Shown here: piece after piece, positions 56,404 to 64,000 of the stretch
Layout of the letters: every line of letters starts with the position of its first letter
How positions within the stretch are numbered: the stretch's first letter is position 1
Assembly: GCA_024103005.1 (NCBI GenBank)
Contig: JAGFJA010000066.1
Coordinates: forward strand, 1 to 64,000
Direction: 5' to 3'
Origin: Saprospiraceae bacterium
Lineage (GTDB): Bacteria; Bacteroidota; Bacteroidia; Chitinophagales; Saprospiraceae
Length of the DNA stretch: 64,000 nt
Made by a program: the position numbers and the translations under genes
The notes under the pieces: model-generated
What the model was told of the DNA's origin: nothing
Seen by the model: the letters and a program-made list of their open reading frames with translations, nothing else
The model's database searches: none

Positions 56404-56766
56404 ATGAAGTTTACTAAATATATACTTTTTATTCTCTGTACATTGATCATTTCAGCAGTTTTGACCAATTTTGGTCCATGGTGGTTAATGGTAGTTGCAC
56501 CCCTCATCCTGGGATTTATATTTAAAATGGATGGCATTACAGCATTTAGTGTAGGTGCCATCTCTCTCGTTGTGTTTTGGGGAATATTGATAGTCTATCA
56601 TCTCAATACTACAGGGTGGACCATTACAGACAAAATGGCACTCTTATTACATCTCAAAGGTTCCGGTGTCCTCCTCGTTATTGTATCCCTTTTTTTGGCA
56701 GGTTTATTGGGAGGTCTTGCCAGCCTTAACGGTTTTTTCTGGAGAAAGGCGATGAATTTAAACTAA
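56404..56766 (+). CDS. Small integral membrane protein, 120 aa
   Basis: A 120-residue protein with four hydrophobic segments (about 6-22, 26-42, 48-66, 82-104) and little else. No family is recognised. It starts 12 bases after the penicillin acylase stop and so is probably co-transcribed; a partner or unrelated role is equally possible. Confidence 0.7.
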   Translation: MKFTKYILFILCTLIISAVLTNFGPWWLMVVAPLILGFIFKMDGITAFSVGAISLVVFWGILIVYHLNTTGWTITDKMALLLHLKGSGVLLVIVSLFLAGLLGGLASLNGFFWRKAMNLN

Positions 56767-56841
56767 TTATAATAATGATTATTAAGGCAAAATCATTCAA
56801 CCTCAAAAATATTTAGCCTTCCTTTAACTAATTATTCCGGA

Positions 56842-57897
56842 TTAACCGAGACCCAGGATTTTCCTGTTGACTTCCTTATTCTGATGCGTGGCAGCAAAGT
56901 CATCAAATGCCTTATCAGTCACGGGAATTATATGGTTTTTGATAAATGCTGCACCTTCTGCGGCACCAACTTCCGGGTGCTTGATGCAGCACTCCCATTC
57001 CATCACGGCCCAACCCGGATAATCGTATTGGGCTAATTTGCTGAAAATAGTTTTGAAATCTACCTGACCGTCTCCCGGCGAACGATATCTTCCTGCGCGG
57101 TCCGCCCATGATTGATAGCCGCCGAAGGTACCCTGGCTTCCTGTCGGATTAAATTCGGCATCTTTCACATGGAATGCTCTAATCTTCTCATGATAAAAAT
57201 CAATGTATTGGATATAATCCAACTGCTGCAGGACAAAATGGGACGGGTCGTACAGGATACAGGCTCTTGGGTGATTGTCGGCTGCTTCCAGAAACATTTC
57301 GTAAGTAATCCCGTCAAACAGATCCTCTCCCGGGTGAATCTCATAGCATAAATCAACTCCTGCATCATCAAAGGCGTCTAAAATAGGGAGCCATCGCTTA
57401 GCCAGCTCTTTAAAGCCTTCCTCCACCAATCCGGGCGGTCGCTGTGGCCATGGATGGAAGGTATGCCACAGTAAAGAGCCGCTAAAAGTAGCATGCGCAC
57501 TGAGGCCAAGGTTTTGAGAAGCCTTAGCAGCCAACTTTAACTGATGGATTGCCCATGCCGTCCTTTCTTTAGGATTATTCTGAAGTTCTGTGGGAGCAAA
57601 ACCATCAAATAAGGCATCATAAGCCGGGTGTACAGCGACCAAATGACCTTGAAGATGAGTAGATAATTCGGAAATTTCAAGACCAAAGGAATTGACGGTT
57701 CCTTTTAATTCATCCGCATAAGTTTTACTATCGGCTGCTAATTTCAGGTCAATAAAACGACTATCCATCGTAGGCATCTGGATCGAAACAAAGCCCAAGT
57801 CCGAAGCCCATTGGCAGATACTCTTCAAGTCATTAAAAGGCGGTTTATCACCGATAAACTGAGCCAAGAAAATTCCGGGACCTTTGATTGTGCGCAT
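56842..57897 (-). CDS. Sugar phosphate isomerase/epimerase (AP endonuclease 2 fold)
   Basis: A 351-residue TIM-barrel protein starting MRTIKGPGIFLAQFIGDKP. It shows the metal-binding side chains typical of the family: LCYEIHPGED, ILYDPSHF, AFHVKDAEF and the C-terminal VMEWECC. The substrate is unknown. The frame opens upstream to 57981, but the added 28 residues are low-quality and precede the conserved start. It converges on the small membrane protein gene. Confidence 0.86.
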   Translation of the reverse strand: MRTIKGPGIFLAQFIGDKPPFNDLKSICQWASDLGFVSIQMPTMDSRFIDLKLAADSKTYADELKGTVNSFGLEISELSTHLQGHLVAVHPAYDALFDGFAPTELQNNPKERTAWAIHQLKLAAKASQNLGLSAHATFSGSLLWHTFHPWPQRPPGLVEEGFKELAKRWLPILDAFDDAGVDLCYEIHPGEDLFDGITYEMFLEAADNHPRACILYDPSHFVLQQLDYIQYIDFYHEKIRAFHVKDAEFNPTGSQGTFGGYQSWADRAGRYRSPGDGQVDFKTIFSKLAQYDYPGWAVMEWECCIKHPEVGAAEGAAFIKNHIIPVTDKAFDDFAATHQNKEVNRKILGLG

Positions 57898-58117
57898 AAG
57901 AGATAAATGGTAAATGAATGTGAATGTAGGAAAAGAAAATAAACCATCAAAATTGTATTCAGAATTTATAAAAAGAACCATTTAAACATCAAAAAATTGA
58001 TAAAAAAATCCGTGTTAAGTTTAAATCAAATGTTGCGTTTTAGACAATAATGCGGTTTCATAAATTAGGTAAATCTAATATGGATTAAAAGTTTCAAGGA
58101 GCGAAACTCATAAGGGA

Positions 58118-58477
58118 ATGAATTCGTTATACAAAAAAAGTATAATGAGAGCAATTGCTACAACCTTCCTGTTGCTGATAACATCACTAACCTATGCGCA
58201 GAAAGTTTTCTCCGTTGAGTACCAAAATCAAGCAGATGTCAAAGTCTATGTGGTCAAATACGAAAGTCAGGCCGATCTGAAGGTATATAAGGTCAAATAT
58301 TCGAGTCAGGCCGGTAAAAACGACGGAAAATGGTACTTTACCGAATATTCCAGCCAAGCCGACAAAAAAATCTATTTTGTGGACTATGAAAATCAGGCCG
58401 ATGTAAAAATCTACTTTGTGGATTACGAAAATCAGGCAGGCTGGAGGAATAAAAGCAAGATGCAGTATTTTTATTGA
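58118..58477 (+). CDS. DUF6150 / 7(1) septoil-knot-type repeat protein, secreted
   Basis: A 119-residue exported protein made of six short tandem units after its signal peptide. Each unit reads about VKxYxVxYxxQAD: KVFSVEYQNQAD, VKVYVVKYESQAD, LKVYKVKYSSQAG, KWYFTEYSSQAD, KKIYFVDYENQAD and VKIYFVDYENQAG. This matches the family I know as DUF6150, renamed 7(1) septoil knot, whose predicted fold is a deeply knotted chain. The name is recall; the repeats are seen directly. ATGs at 58118 and 58145 are both possible, the second giving a compact signal MRAIATTFLLLITSLTYA. Confidence 0.75.
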   Translation: MNSLYKKSIMRAIATTFLLLITSLTYAQKVFSVEYQNQADVKVYVVKYESQADLKVYKVKYSSQAGKNDGKWYFTEYSSQADKKIYFVDYENQADVKIYFVDYENQAGWRNKSKMQYFY

Positions 58478-58806
<329 letters not shown>

Positions 58807-59099
58807 ATGAAATCTTTTATTATTTTAGCAGTCATGATGCTTGCGGTCAATTTCAGCAGTACCTTGGAAGATCAATCGAATTCCCAACGAATGAAAATGT
58901 AAGTTGCGTGGATATTCAAGATGTTCCGGTGAAGACAGATAGGAATGATTGGAAAGTTCGTTACAATGTCCTTGTCGATGATGGTTGTAAGGGTGTTTAT
59001 GAATACCAAGTCTTGGTTTACAATCCTATTACAGGTGTCTTTGAATGGTTTTCGTACAAGATGGATTGCATCTGTAAGGATTGTAATTGTACTTGTTGA
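58807..59099 (+). pseudogene. Small secreted Cys-rich protein with a broken reading frame
   Basis: The ATG at 58807 opens a clear signal peptide (MKSFIILAVMMLAVNFSS), but that frame stops after 31 codons at 58900-58902. A second frame, shifted by one base, runs on to 59099 as PTNENVSCVDIQDVPVKTD, a central DDGCKGVYEYQVLVYNP and a C-terminus MDCICKDCNCTC. Together they would make a protein of about 97 residues with seven Cys, five clustered at the end. The break may be a real mutation, a sequencing or assembly error, or recoding. No convincing slippery heptamer is seen. A strong hairpin follows at 59111. Confidence 0.6.
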
Positions 59100-59110
59100 T
59101 TTTATAATAC

Positions 59111-59137
59111 AAGTCCTCCTAACAATTAGGAGGACTT
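59111..59137 (+). terminator. Perfect 12-bp hairpin between the Cys-rich gene and the next gene
   Basis: AAGTCCTCCTAA and its exact complement enclose a 3-base loop (CAA). It is followed by an AT-rich stretch rather than a pure U-run, and the next ATG comes 19 bases later. It could end most transcripts after the small protein or stabilise its mRNA, giving less expression of downstream genes. Confidence 0.7.
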
Positions 59138-59156
59138 AAATTAAATAAATTTTAAA

Positions 59157-59822
59157 ATGAGAACCTTAATTTTTTGCATTATTTTGGCAGTGTCGTTACC
59201 GTACGCAATGGATTCTCAGACATGCTATCACGCCATATACAAAAACGTCTCGGGGCAAAATAATTCCAATCCGCCAATACCACAAAATACTCCACAAGAA
59301 GTCACAGAAAATATCAGAAAACAATCTTTAAAAGAAGGGTTTATCCATTGCTATAGTATGGGTGACACCTTGATGGTTTATCCGGTCGAGTTGCATGATC
59401 AATCAGGTGAAGTTGAAAAAATACCTGCACCTATTCACTTGGCAGATTTTAAGAATAAAGTGATTTATTCATATAGAGATGGAGAATCGGAAATGCTTCA
59501 AACTCCAATGGCCAATTACTTTATCACTGATGACGCTGAGGTTGAATACAACGGACAAAAAGTAAAAACAGCCTATAATAGCAAACAAAATGATGTAAGG
59601 ATAAAATACAAGACAGGCTATCCCATTGCTATGCCCTACCCTTCGTGGGACAAACCCGCCACCATATTTGAATTCACTGTTGATTACGGGGTAAACTTCC
59701 AGTTACAGCAGATAAAAAAAGAGAGTACAGGATGCCCTTTCCCGGATTTCAGTAAATACAAGATAAAGTCTTTGGACAATGATAAGGGAAAAGACAAAGT
59801 CCCGCATAAAGGTCAAAATTAA
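59157..59822 (+). CDS. Uncharacterised secreted protein in a GLPGLI-like position
   Basis: A 221-residue exported protein (signal MRTLIFCIILAVSLPYAM). The body is beta-rich and ends in a charged Lys/Asp tail (LDNDKGKDKVPHKGQN). It contains four Cys and a Pro-rich N-terminal stretch. Its size and position just before an outer-membrane receptor resemble GLPGLI-family proteins of Bacteroidota, but the GLPGLI motif itself is not present, so membership is only a guess. It follows the hairpin after the Cys-rich gene and precedes the receptor by 36 bases. Confidence 0.65.
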   Translation: MRTLIFCIILAVSLPYAMDSQTCYHAIYKNVSGQNNSNPPIPQNTPQEVTENIRKQSLKEGFIHCYSMGDTLMVYPVELHDQSGEVEKIPAPIHLADFKNKVIYSYRDGESEMLQTPMANYFITDDAEVEYNGQKVKTAYNSKQNDVRIKYKTGYPIAMPYPSWDKPATIFEFTVDYGVNFQLQQIKKESTGCPFPDFSKYKIKSLDNDKGKDKVPHKGQN

Positions 59823-59858
59823 TTGGCAAAAGCTTAATATGCAGTAAAGAAAACTAAA

Positions 59859-62399
59859 ATGCCAAAAAAAGGCCTAAGATATCGGTTTCATTATATCTTG
59901 GTTGTATATGCCTTGTTTGGTTCGCTTAGTGTATATAGTCAATATCAACTGAGTGGGTATGTCAGAAATAAAGAATTGGGCAATGTGGAATATTGCAACA
60001 TTATCTTTAAAGACAGTCATGGAGTACAAATAGGCTATACAGTCACTGATGCAGACGGCTTCTGGCAATATTCATCTCCGATAGAACAATTGATTCTGTG
60101 TACTCAGGCCGGATTCTATAAGGATACCTGCTTCAGTATAATCATCAATAAAATCAAATCTCCTATATATATCAATGTCTCCAATAGTATCCAACTCCTC
60201 CCGGAGGTCAAAATTATAAGTTCCCGAGCATATAAGATAAGGGGCGACACGACCTTTTTTAATAATAAATACTACGAACAGCATTTAGACAAAACTTTGG
60301 GGGATGTAATCAATAGAATTCCTCAATTTTCATGGAGTAAATCAGGCCGATTAGAATATAATGGGAAAGAAATCCGGGATTTAAGTATAAATGGATTCAA
60401 TATCTTTGACAAAGACCATCAAGCAATAAACAGGAGCATCAATAAGGACAACATAAATACCATTGCTATCATCGAGTCAAAAAATGAATCAAACGATATA
60501 GTTTACTCTTTAAATTTAGGCTTGGAGGAAAAGGCAAAAAACAAGGTGCTGGGTAGTCTGGATATTAAAAGTAATATAAAAAATACCGAATTGGAATCAA
60601 ATCCATATACGGTATCAACACAAACAGCGTTCAGTGGAGTAGTCAGAATAAGCGACAATGCTGCTTTGTTACAGATTGACCGGACAGAATATGGCAGAAA
60701 TTATTTTATGAGTATTTTTCCCAGCCCATATCAAAATCAGGTTTTTATTGAGCCTCCTCAAATAGCTGATATTTCTTCCTCCGGTAACAAACAATGGTCC
60801 GCAAAACTAAACAGCAACATCCATCGAAAAAAAACTACAGATTTGACCATCAATTGGTCGCCGGGATACTATAACAATATATCTTCCCGCGAATTTGAGT
60901 TGGTGACGACAGCGACCGAGAAACCTCTAAGATGGCTCATCAGAGAAAAAATGAATCTATTAGTCAACAATGCCAATGTCTCAATAAAATCAAAAAACAG
61001 TAAGGGATTAGAAATCAAATTTGATTGTCCGGTAAGTTTTTATAAATATCAAACACAGAAAGACATTAATGGAGACCTAATTCCCGAGGAATCATTTAGC
61101 AATACCAATTGGCAATCTCTTCAGATATCACCAGTATTGTCGATGTCCTCATCATTAAGCAGCAAAGTATCTCACGATTTTTTTGTAGGATACACATATA
61201 AGGGAATTCCTACTTACTTCAACTTGATCAAAATCCAATCAAACGAATTAAATCAGCAGACAAATAATTCTATTCAGCAGGCCTTTTTTCATAGCAGAAC
61301 ATATTGGAAAATAAACAAATGGCACATAGTTAATAACCTCCAATTTTCAACTACTTCAAATAGGTATTCTCAGAAAGTAAATAAATCGACCACACATTTA
61401 CAATCCAATGAATACATAATAATGGATCGATTAGTGGGCACCTATACTTACAATCCTTTGGAAATCACCGGATGTATTGAGATCCCATTATATTGGACAA
61501 TGCAATACAATCAAAACAAACTGAATCGCAACCAAATAAATGAAGAAATTACGCTCAGGTGGAAGCCAAAAAATGAAATGATATTTATTATAAAAGGTTT
61601 TAATGCATCTTATTATTGTAATCCTGATCAGTGGGAGAATGGATACAGATACACAGAATTTAACACAGTCGAAAATGGTACAATAAACCCTCTCACTCCT
61701 GTTAAAACTAAGGGATTGTCGGTAAATATGAATCTATTTTCCACAGGGAAAATCAATTACATGATAAGCTATAACTTCTCCGATTCAGACAATCCAATCA
61801 CAAGAAGGATGAGTATTGACACCGGTCTAAATGTGTTGACATGGATACAAGATAAAAACCAAAAATCTCATACAATCAACTCTTACCTTTCCATCGCAAC
61901 AAAGAAGAAACTATTTTTCCAATTTAGTTCAATATTCAACAAGTCAGTCTATTTAGAACAAAATGACACCAGATCAGGTACATTAAATGCAGAAGGCAAC
62001 ATAAATGTCTCTTTTCCAATAAATAATTCTATTGAAGCTACAGGTTGCGGCAAGGTTAATTACTCCAGTTATCAGGTTCTATCAGAGAATTACAGTAATC
62101 TGTGGTTTAATACTGGTTTAAAAATAAAGACAAAATTGAAAAAAATTGGAATTGAGCTTGAATATAGCTATATGGAAAATTTAAGTGAAAAAGCCATTCA
62201 GCATCTAAACATTTTTAATGCTGAAGCAGCTTATAATATTAAGAATAATACAATATCTTTTTATATCAAAGGATATAACCTGTTAAATATCAATAAAGTA
62301 CAATTTACACAAGCATCAGTATATAACAACTACAGTGAAAGTAACATCTTTAGTGTCAATCCGGCACGATTATATGTCGGAATAAGGATTTTAAAATAA
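59859..62399 (+). CDS. Outer-membrane receptor-like barrel with carboxypeptidase-regulatory-like domain
   Basis: An 846-residue exported protein, shorter than most TonB-dependent receptors. The N-terminus carries a CarboxypepD_reg-like domain (LSGYVRNKELGNVEYCNIIFK, about residues 31-115). A plug-like domain follows (IRGDTTFFNNKYYEQHL, then VINRIPQFSWSKSGRLEYNG and LSINGFNIFDKDHQAIN). The rest, about 230-846, is a barrel of alternating strands ending LYVGIRILK. This layout matches receptors paired with GLPGLI-type proteins. Substrate unknown. It is the third gene after the Cys-rich and 221-aa genes. Confidence 0.78.
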   Translation: MPKKGLRYRFHYILVVYALFGSLSVYSQYQLSGYVRNKELGNVEYCNIIFKDSHGVQIGYTVTDADGFWQYSSPIEQLILCTQAGFYKDTCFSIIINKIKSPIYINVSNSIQLLPEVKIISSRAYKIRGDTTFFNNKYYEQHLDKTLGDVINRIPQFSWSKSGRLEYNGKEIRDLSINGFNIFDKDHQAINRSINKDNINTIAIIESKNESNDIVYSLNLGLEEKAKNKVLGSLDIKSNIKNTELESNPYTVSTQTAFSGVVRISDNAALLQIDRTEYGRNYFMSIFPSPYQNQVFIEPPQIADISSSGNKQWSAKLNSNIHRKKTTDLTINWSPGYYNNISSREFELVTTATEKPLRWLIREKMNLLVNNANVSIKSKNSKGLEIKFDCPVSFYKYQTQKDINGDLIPEESFSNTNWQSLQISPVLSMSSSLSSKVSHDFFVGYTYKGIPTYFNLIKIQSNELNQQTNNSIQQAFFHSRTYWKINKWHIVNNLQFSTTSNRYSQKVNKSTTHLQSNEYIIMDRLVGTYTYNPLEITGCIEIPLYWTMQYNQNKLNRNQINEEITLRWKPKNEMIFIIKGFNASYYCNPDQWENGYRYTEFNTVENGTINPLTPVKTKGLSVNMNLFSTGKINYMISYNFSDSDNPITRRMSIDTGLNVLTWIQDKNQKSHTINSYLSIATKKKLFFQFSSIFNKSVYLEQNDTRSGTLNAEGNINVSFPINNSIEATGCGKVNYSSYQVLSENYSNLWFNTGLKIKTKLKKIGIELEYSYMENLSEKAIQHLNIFNAEAAYNIKNNTISFYIKGYNLLNINKVQFTQASVYNNYSESNIFSVNPARLYVGIRILK

Positions 62400-62627
62400 G
62401 ATGTATAATTTGGCTGAATAACAAAATTATAAACACAGTCTATTTTTTAATCCTAAAAAAGGGATAAATATTAAAGCCCGCTTTTTTATTCCCTAAATCA
62501 TATTTTGAACCCTTCAGAGTAATACAAATAATTTGTATCCGCATTTATTATTACATCATTTGAAAATAAACCATTTGGTTCATAATCGGAGTTTTTAAAA
62601 AAATTAGTGTCGATTATACTAATAATG

Positions 62628-62894
62628 TTAATTTACATATACTAAAAAGACCATTACGATTATAAAAAAGGCCAGTGCCATAGACGGTAAAAGCCAAGGC
62701 TTAAAGAGAGTTATTTCACCTTTTTCGACCTTATTAATTTTATAAACCGCAATAAGCAGTAAAGTAAATATCAACAATCCGTGAACCAATGCCAGGCGAT
62801 GGGATAAAGAATAAGACCATTGAATTAAATTAACAATTATTATAGTAAAAATAATGGTCTCATAACTTTCCGGTTTTAATTTTCGTATTCTCAT
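62628..62894 (-). CDS. Small membrane protein, 88 aa, partner of the adjacent lipoprotein
   Basis: An 88-residue protein from the ATG at 62894 (MRIRKLKPESYETIIF), with three hydrophobic segments. A TTG at 62921 would add nine residues. Unrecognised. It lies 30 bases after the lipoprotein stop on the same strand, which suggests a two-gene unit. Topology alone would fit an immunity or anchoring protein, but nothing shows that. Confidence 0.55.
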   Translation of the reverse strand: MRIRKLKPESYETIIFTIIIVNLIQWSYSLSHRLALVHGLLIFTLLLIAVYKINKVEKGEITLFKPWLLPSMALAFFIIVMVFLVYVN

Positions 62895-62924
62895 TTTATT
62901 AAGTATTTTTATTAAAGTCAATAT

Positions 62925-63593
62925 TTATATACAGCAATTATTCTGTATTGCTTGGGAAGTACAACAAGCTTTTTTTGCAACATAACCCTGATACATATTT
63001 TTACCAGTTGCTAAGATCATTCCTCCAAGTACCCCCCAGGGCCCTACTACACTACCCGAAATTCCATAAGAAACAATATCGCCGATAGCATTTAATCCAA
63101 CTTGAACTTGTGCATTCTTAATACAGTTCTTATAATCTAAACATGGGTCTGCCCTTTCCTCTAAATCTTCATTAAAATAGGATTCCCAAGCCAACGACAT
63201 TAAATCAATCTTTTCAGAATCTGTTAGTCCAGAATACTTGTTTAAGAAATATAAATACAACTTGATTGATGCTTCTTCCAAATCTTGCAAATTTGAAACA
63301 TTATTTTTAGAAAATTTGTAATAAATTGAGTCAGGAAAGCTAGAATTAACACCCAATAAATTCTCATAATAATTTAAAGAATCTTCTGAAACTTCAGTAT
63401 CAATAAGTTCGAAATAAAGAGGGCGAAGATACGTCTTAATACTATCATCAACAAAGGTAATTACTTTTACAGTTCCAACATTAATATCATTGTCATAATG
63501 CACTTGGTTATGCACTCCAAAACTTTGCTTTTCACAAGAAGTGAATAAAACAGTAATAAATATATAAATACAAACGCAAATTAGATTCTTCAC
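62925..63593 (-). CDS. Uncharacterised lipoprotein with a Gly-rich hydrophobic C-terminal region
   Basis: A 222-residue lipoprotein (start GTG at 63593, MKNLICVCIYIFITVLFTSC, lipobox FTSC). The middle is acidic and helical (for example LYLYFLNKYSGLTDSEKIDLM). The last 55 residues are hydrophobic and Gly-rich (IGDIVSYGISGSVVGPWGVLG) and end in a Cys-rich tail (KKACCTSQAIQNNCCI). Many Bacteroidota lipoproteins of unknown role have such Gly-zipper-like ends, which also resemble pore-forming peptides. No family is recognised. A TTG at 63602 is an alternative start. Confidence 0.7.
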   Translation of the reverse strand: MKNLICVCIYIFITVLFTSCEKQSFGVHNQVHYDNDINVGTVKVITFVDDSIKTYLRPLYFELIDTEVSEDSLNYYENLLGVNSSFPDSIYYKFSKNNVSNLQDLEEASIKLYLYFLNKYSGLTDSEKIDLMSLAWESYFNEDLEERADPCLDYKNCIKNAQVQVGLNAIGDIVSYGISGSVVGPWGVLGGMILATGKNMYQGYVAKKACCTSQAIQNNCCI

Positions 63594-63911
<318 letters not shown>

Positions 63912-63942
63912 AAAAAAAGCCCTGAGTTATGCACTCAAGGCT
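63912..63942 (-). terminator. Rho-independent terminator of the rRNA operon
   Basis: On the minus strand AGCCTTGAGT and ACTCAGGGCT form a 10-base stem with a 5-base loop, followed by seven Ts, just behind the 5S 3' end. Confidence 0.88.
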
Positions 63943-63952
63943 TGTGTATTGA

Positions 63953-64000
63953 TCCGGCAACGTCCTACTCTCCCACCCGCTCGGGGCAGTACCATCAGCG
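63953..64000 (-). rRNA. rrf: 5S ribosomal RNA, 3' part, cut by the window edge
   Basis: The minus strand reads CGCTGATGGTACTGCCCCG, then GGGTGGGAGAGTAGGACG and GCCGGAT, the 3' domain of bacterial 5S rRNA. The 5' part and the rest of the rRNA operon lie to the right of the window. Confidence 0.95.

Noticed and set aside
58807-58910. Programmed -1 frameshift in the Cys-rich gene
   Set aside because: The only A-rich point (ATGAAAATG before the stop) is not a proper X-XXY-YYZ slippery heptamer and no stem follows at the right distance; an indel is simpler.

Overview
The window looks like chromosome of a Bacteroidota bacterium, probably from the Saprospirales neighbourhood, although that rank is inference. 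Support comes from its low GC, a type IX secretion (T9SS) cargo protein with a C-terminal sorting domain, a PorV/PorQ-like barrel, a TonB-dependent receptor with a carboxypeptidase-regulatory-like domain, many Bacteroidota-typical families (DUF4230, DUF4197, DUF6794, DUF6150), and promoters of the form TTG...TAnnTTTG. Shine-Dalgarno sites are mostly absent. No phage, insertion sequence, CRISPR array or secondary-metabolite cluster is visible.

Positions 1-57900 are mostly core genome in short operons. In order they hold: a minus-strand operon (476-aa protein, flippase-like membrane protein, DUF3108, DUF4230); a T9SS cargo protein; feoAB; a HEAT/cyclophilin lipoprotein with gcvT, a GbsR/MarR regulator and an LpxL-like acyltransferase; M42 peptidase and pyrE facing a NUDIX-kdsB pair; ruvC facing greA-HIT; a PorV-like / 1356-aa secreted protein / TonB-receptor cassette; a D-2-hydroxyacid dehydrogenase; tRNA-Phe; an M90-like pseudoprotease; corA, mscS, dacB, an aspartoacylase-like gene and rimK; adk, a degenerate M16 protein and a PliI-like lipoprotein; a lipoprotein and an exopolysaccharide phosphoglycosyltransferase; an ECF sigma / putative anti-sigma / Spy-like cassette; an AI-2E permease; RsmB, MtaB and SRAP genes; smpB with a GT2; penicillin acylase; and a sugar-phosphate isomerase-like protein.

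Positions 58000-64000 form an AT-rich accessory tail beside an rRNA operon, whose 5S 3' end and terminator lie at the right edge. The tail holds a repeat protein of the DUF6150 / septoil-knot type; a (TTTC)n microsatellite; a small secreted Cys-rich protein whose frame is broken; a strong hairpin; a secreted protein in the position a GLPGLI protein often occupies; and an 846-aa outer-membrane receptor-like barrel. Facing these is a lipoprotein with a Gly-rich hydrophobic tail plus a small membrane protein, which has its own (TTTC)n tract upstream on its sense strand. This mirrored layout, with possibly phase-variable envelope modules pointing at each other, is the best candidate for something undescribed.

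Several proteins keep a family fold but lack its catalytic residues: the M90-like protein has YEFAK in place of HEFAH, the M16 protein has KICHS in place of HxxEH, and FeoB has Ser at the G4 Asn position. Start codons were moved from the longest frame where signal peptides, family N-termini or promoters argued for it.
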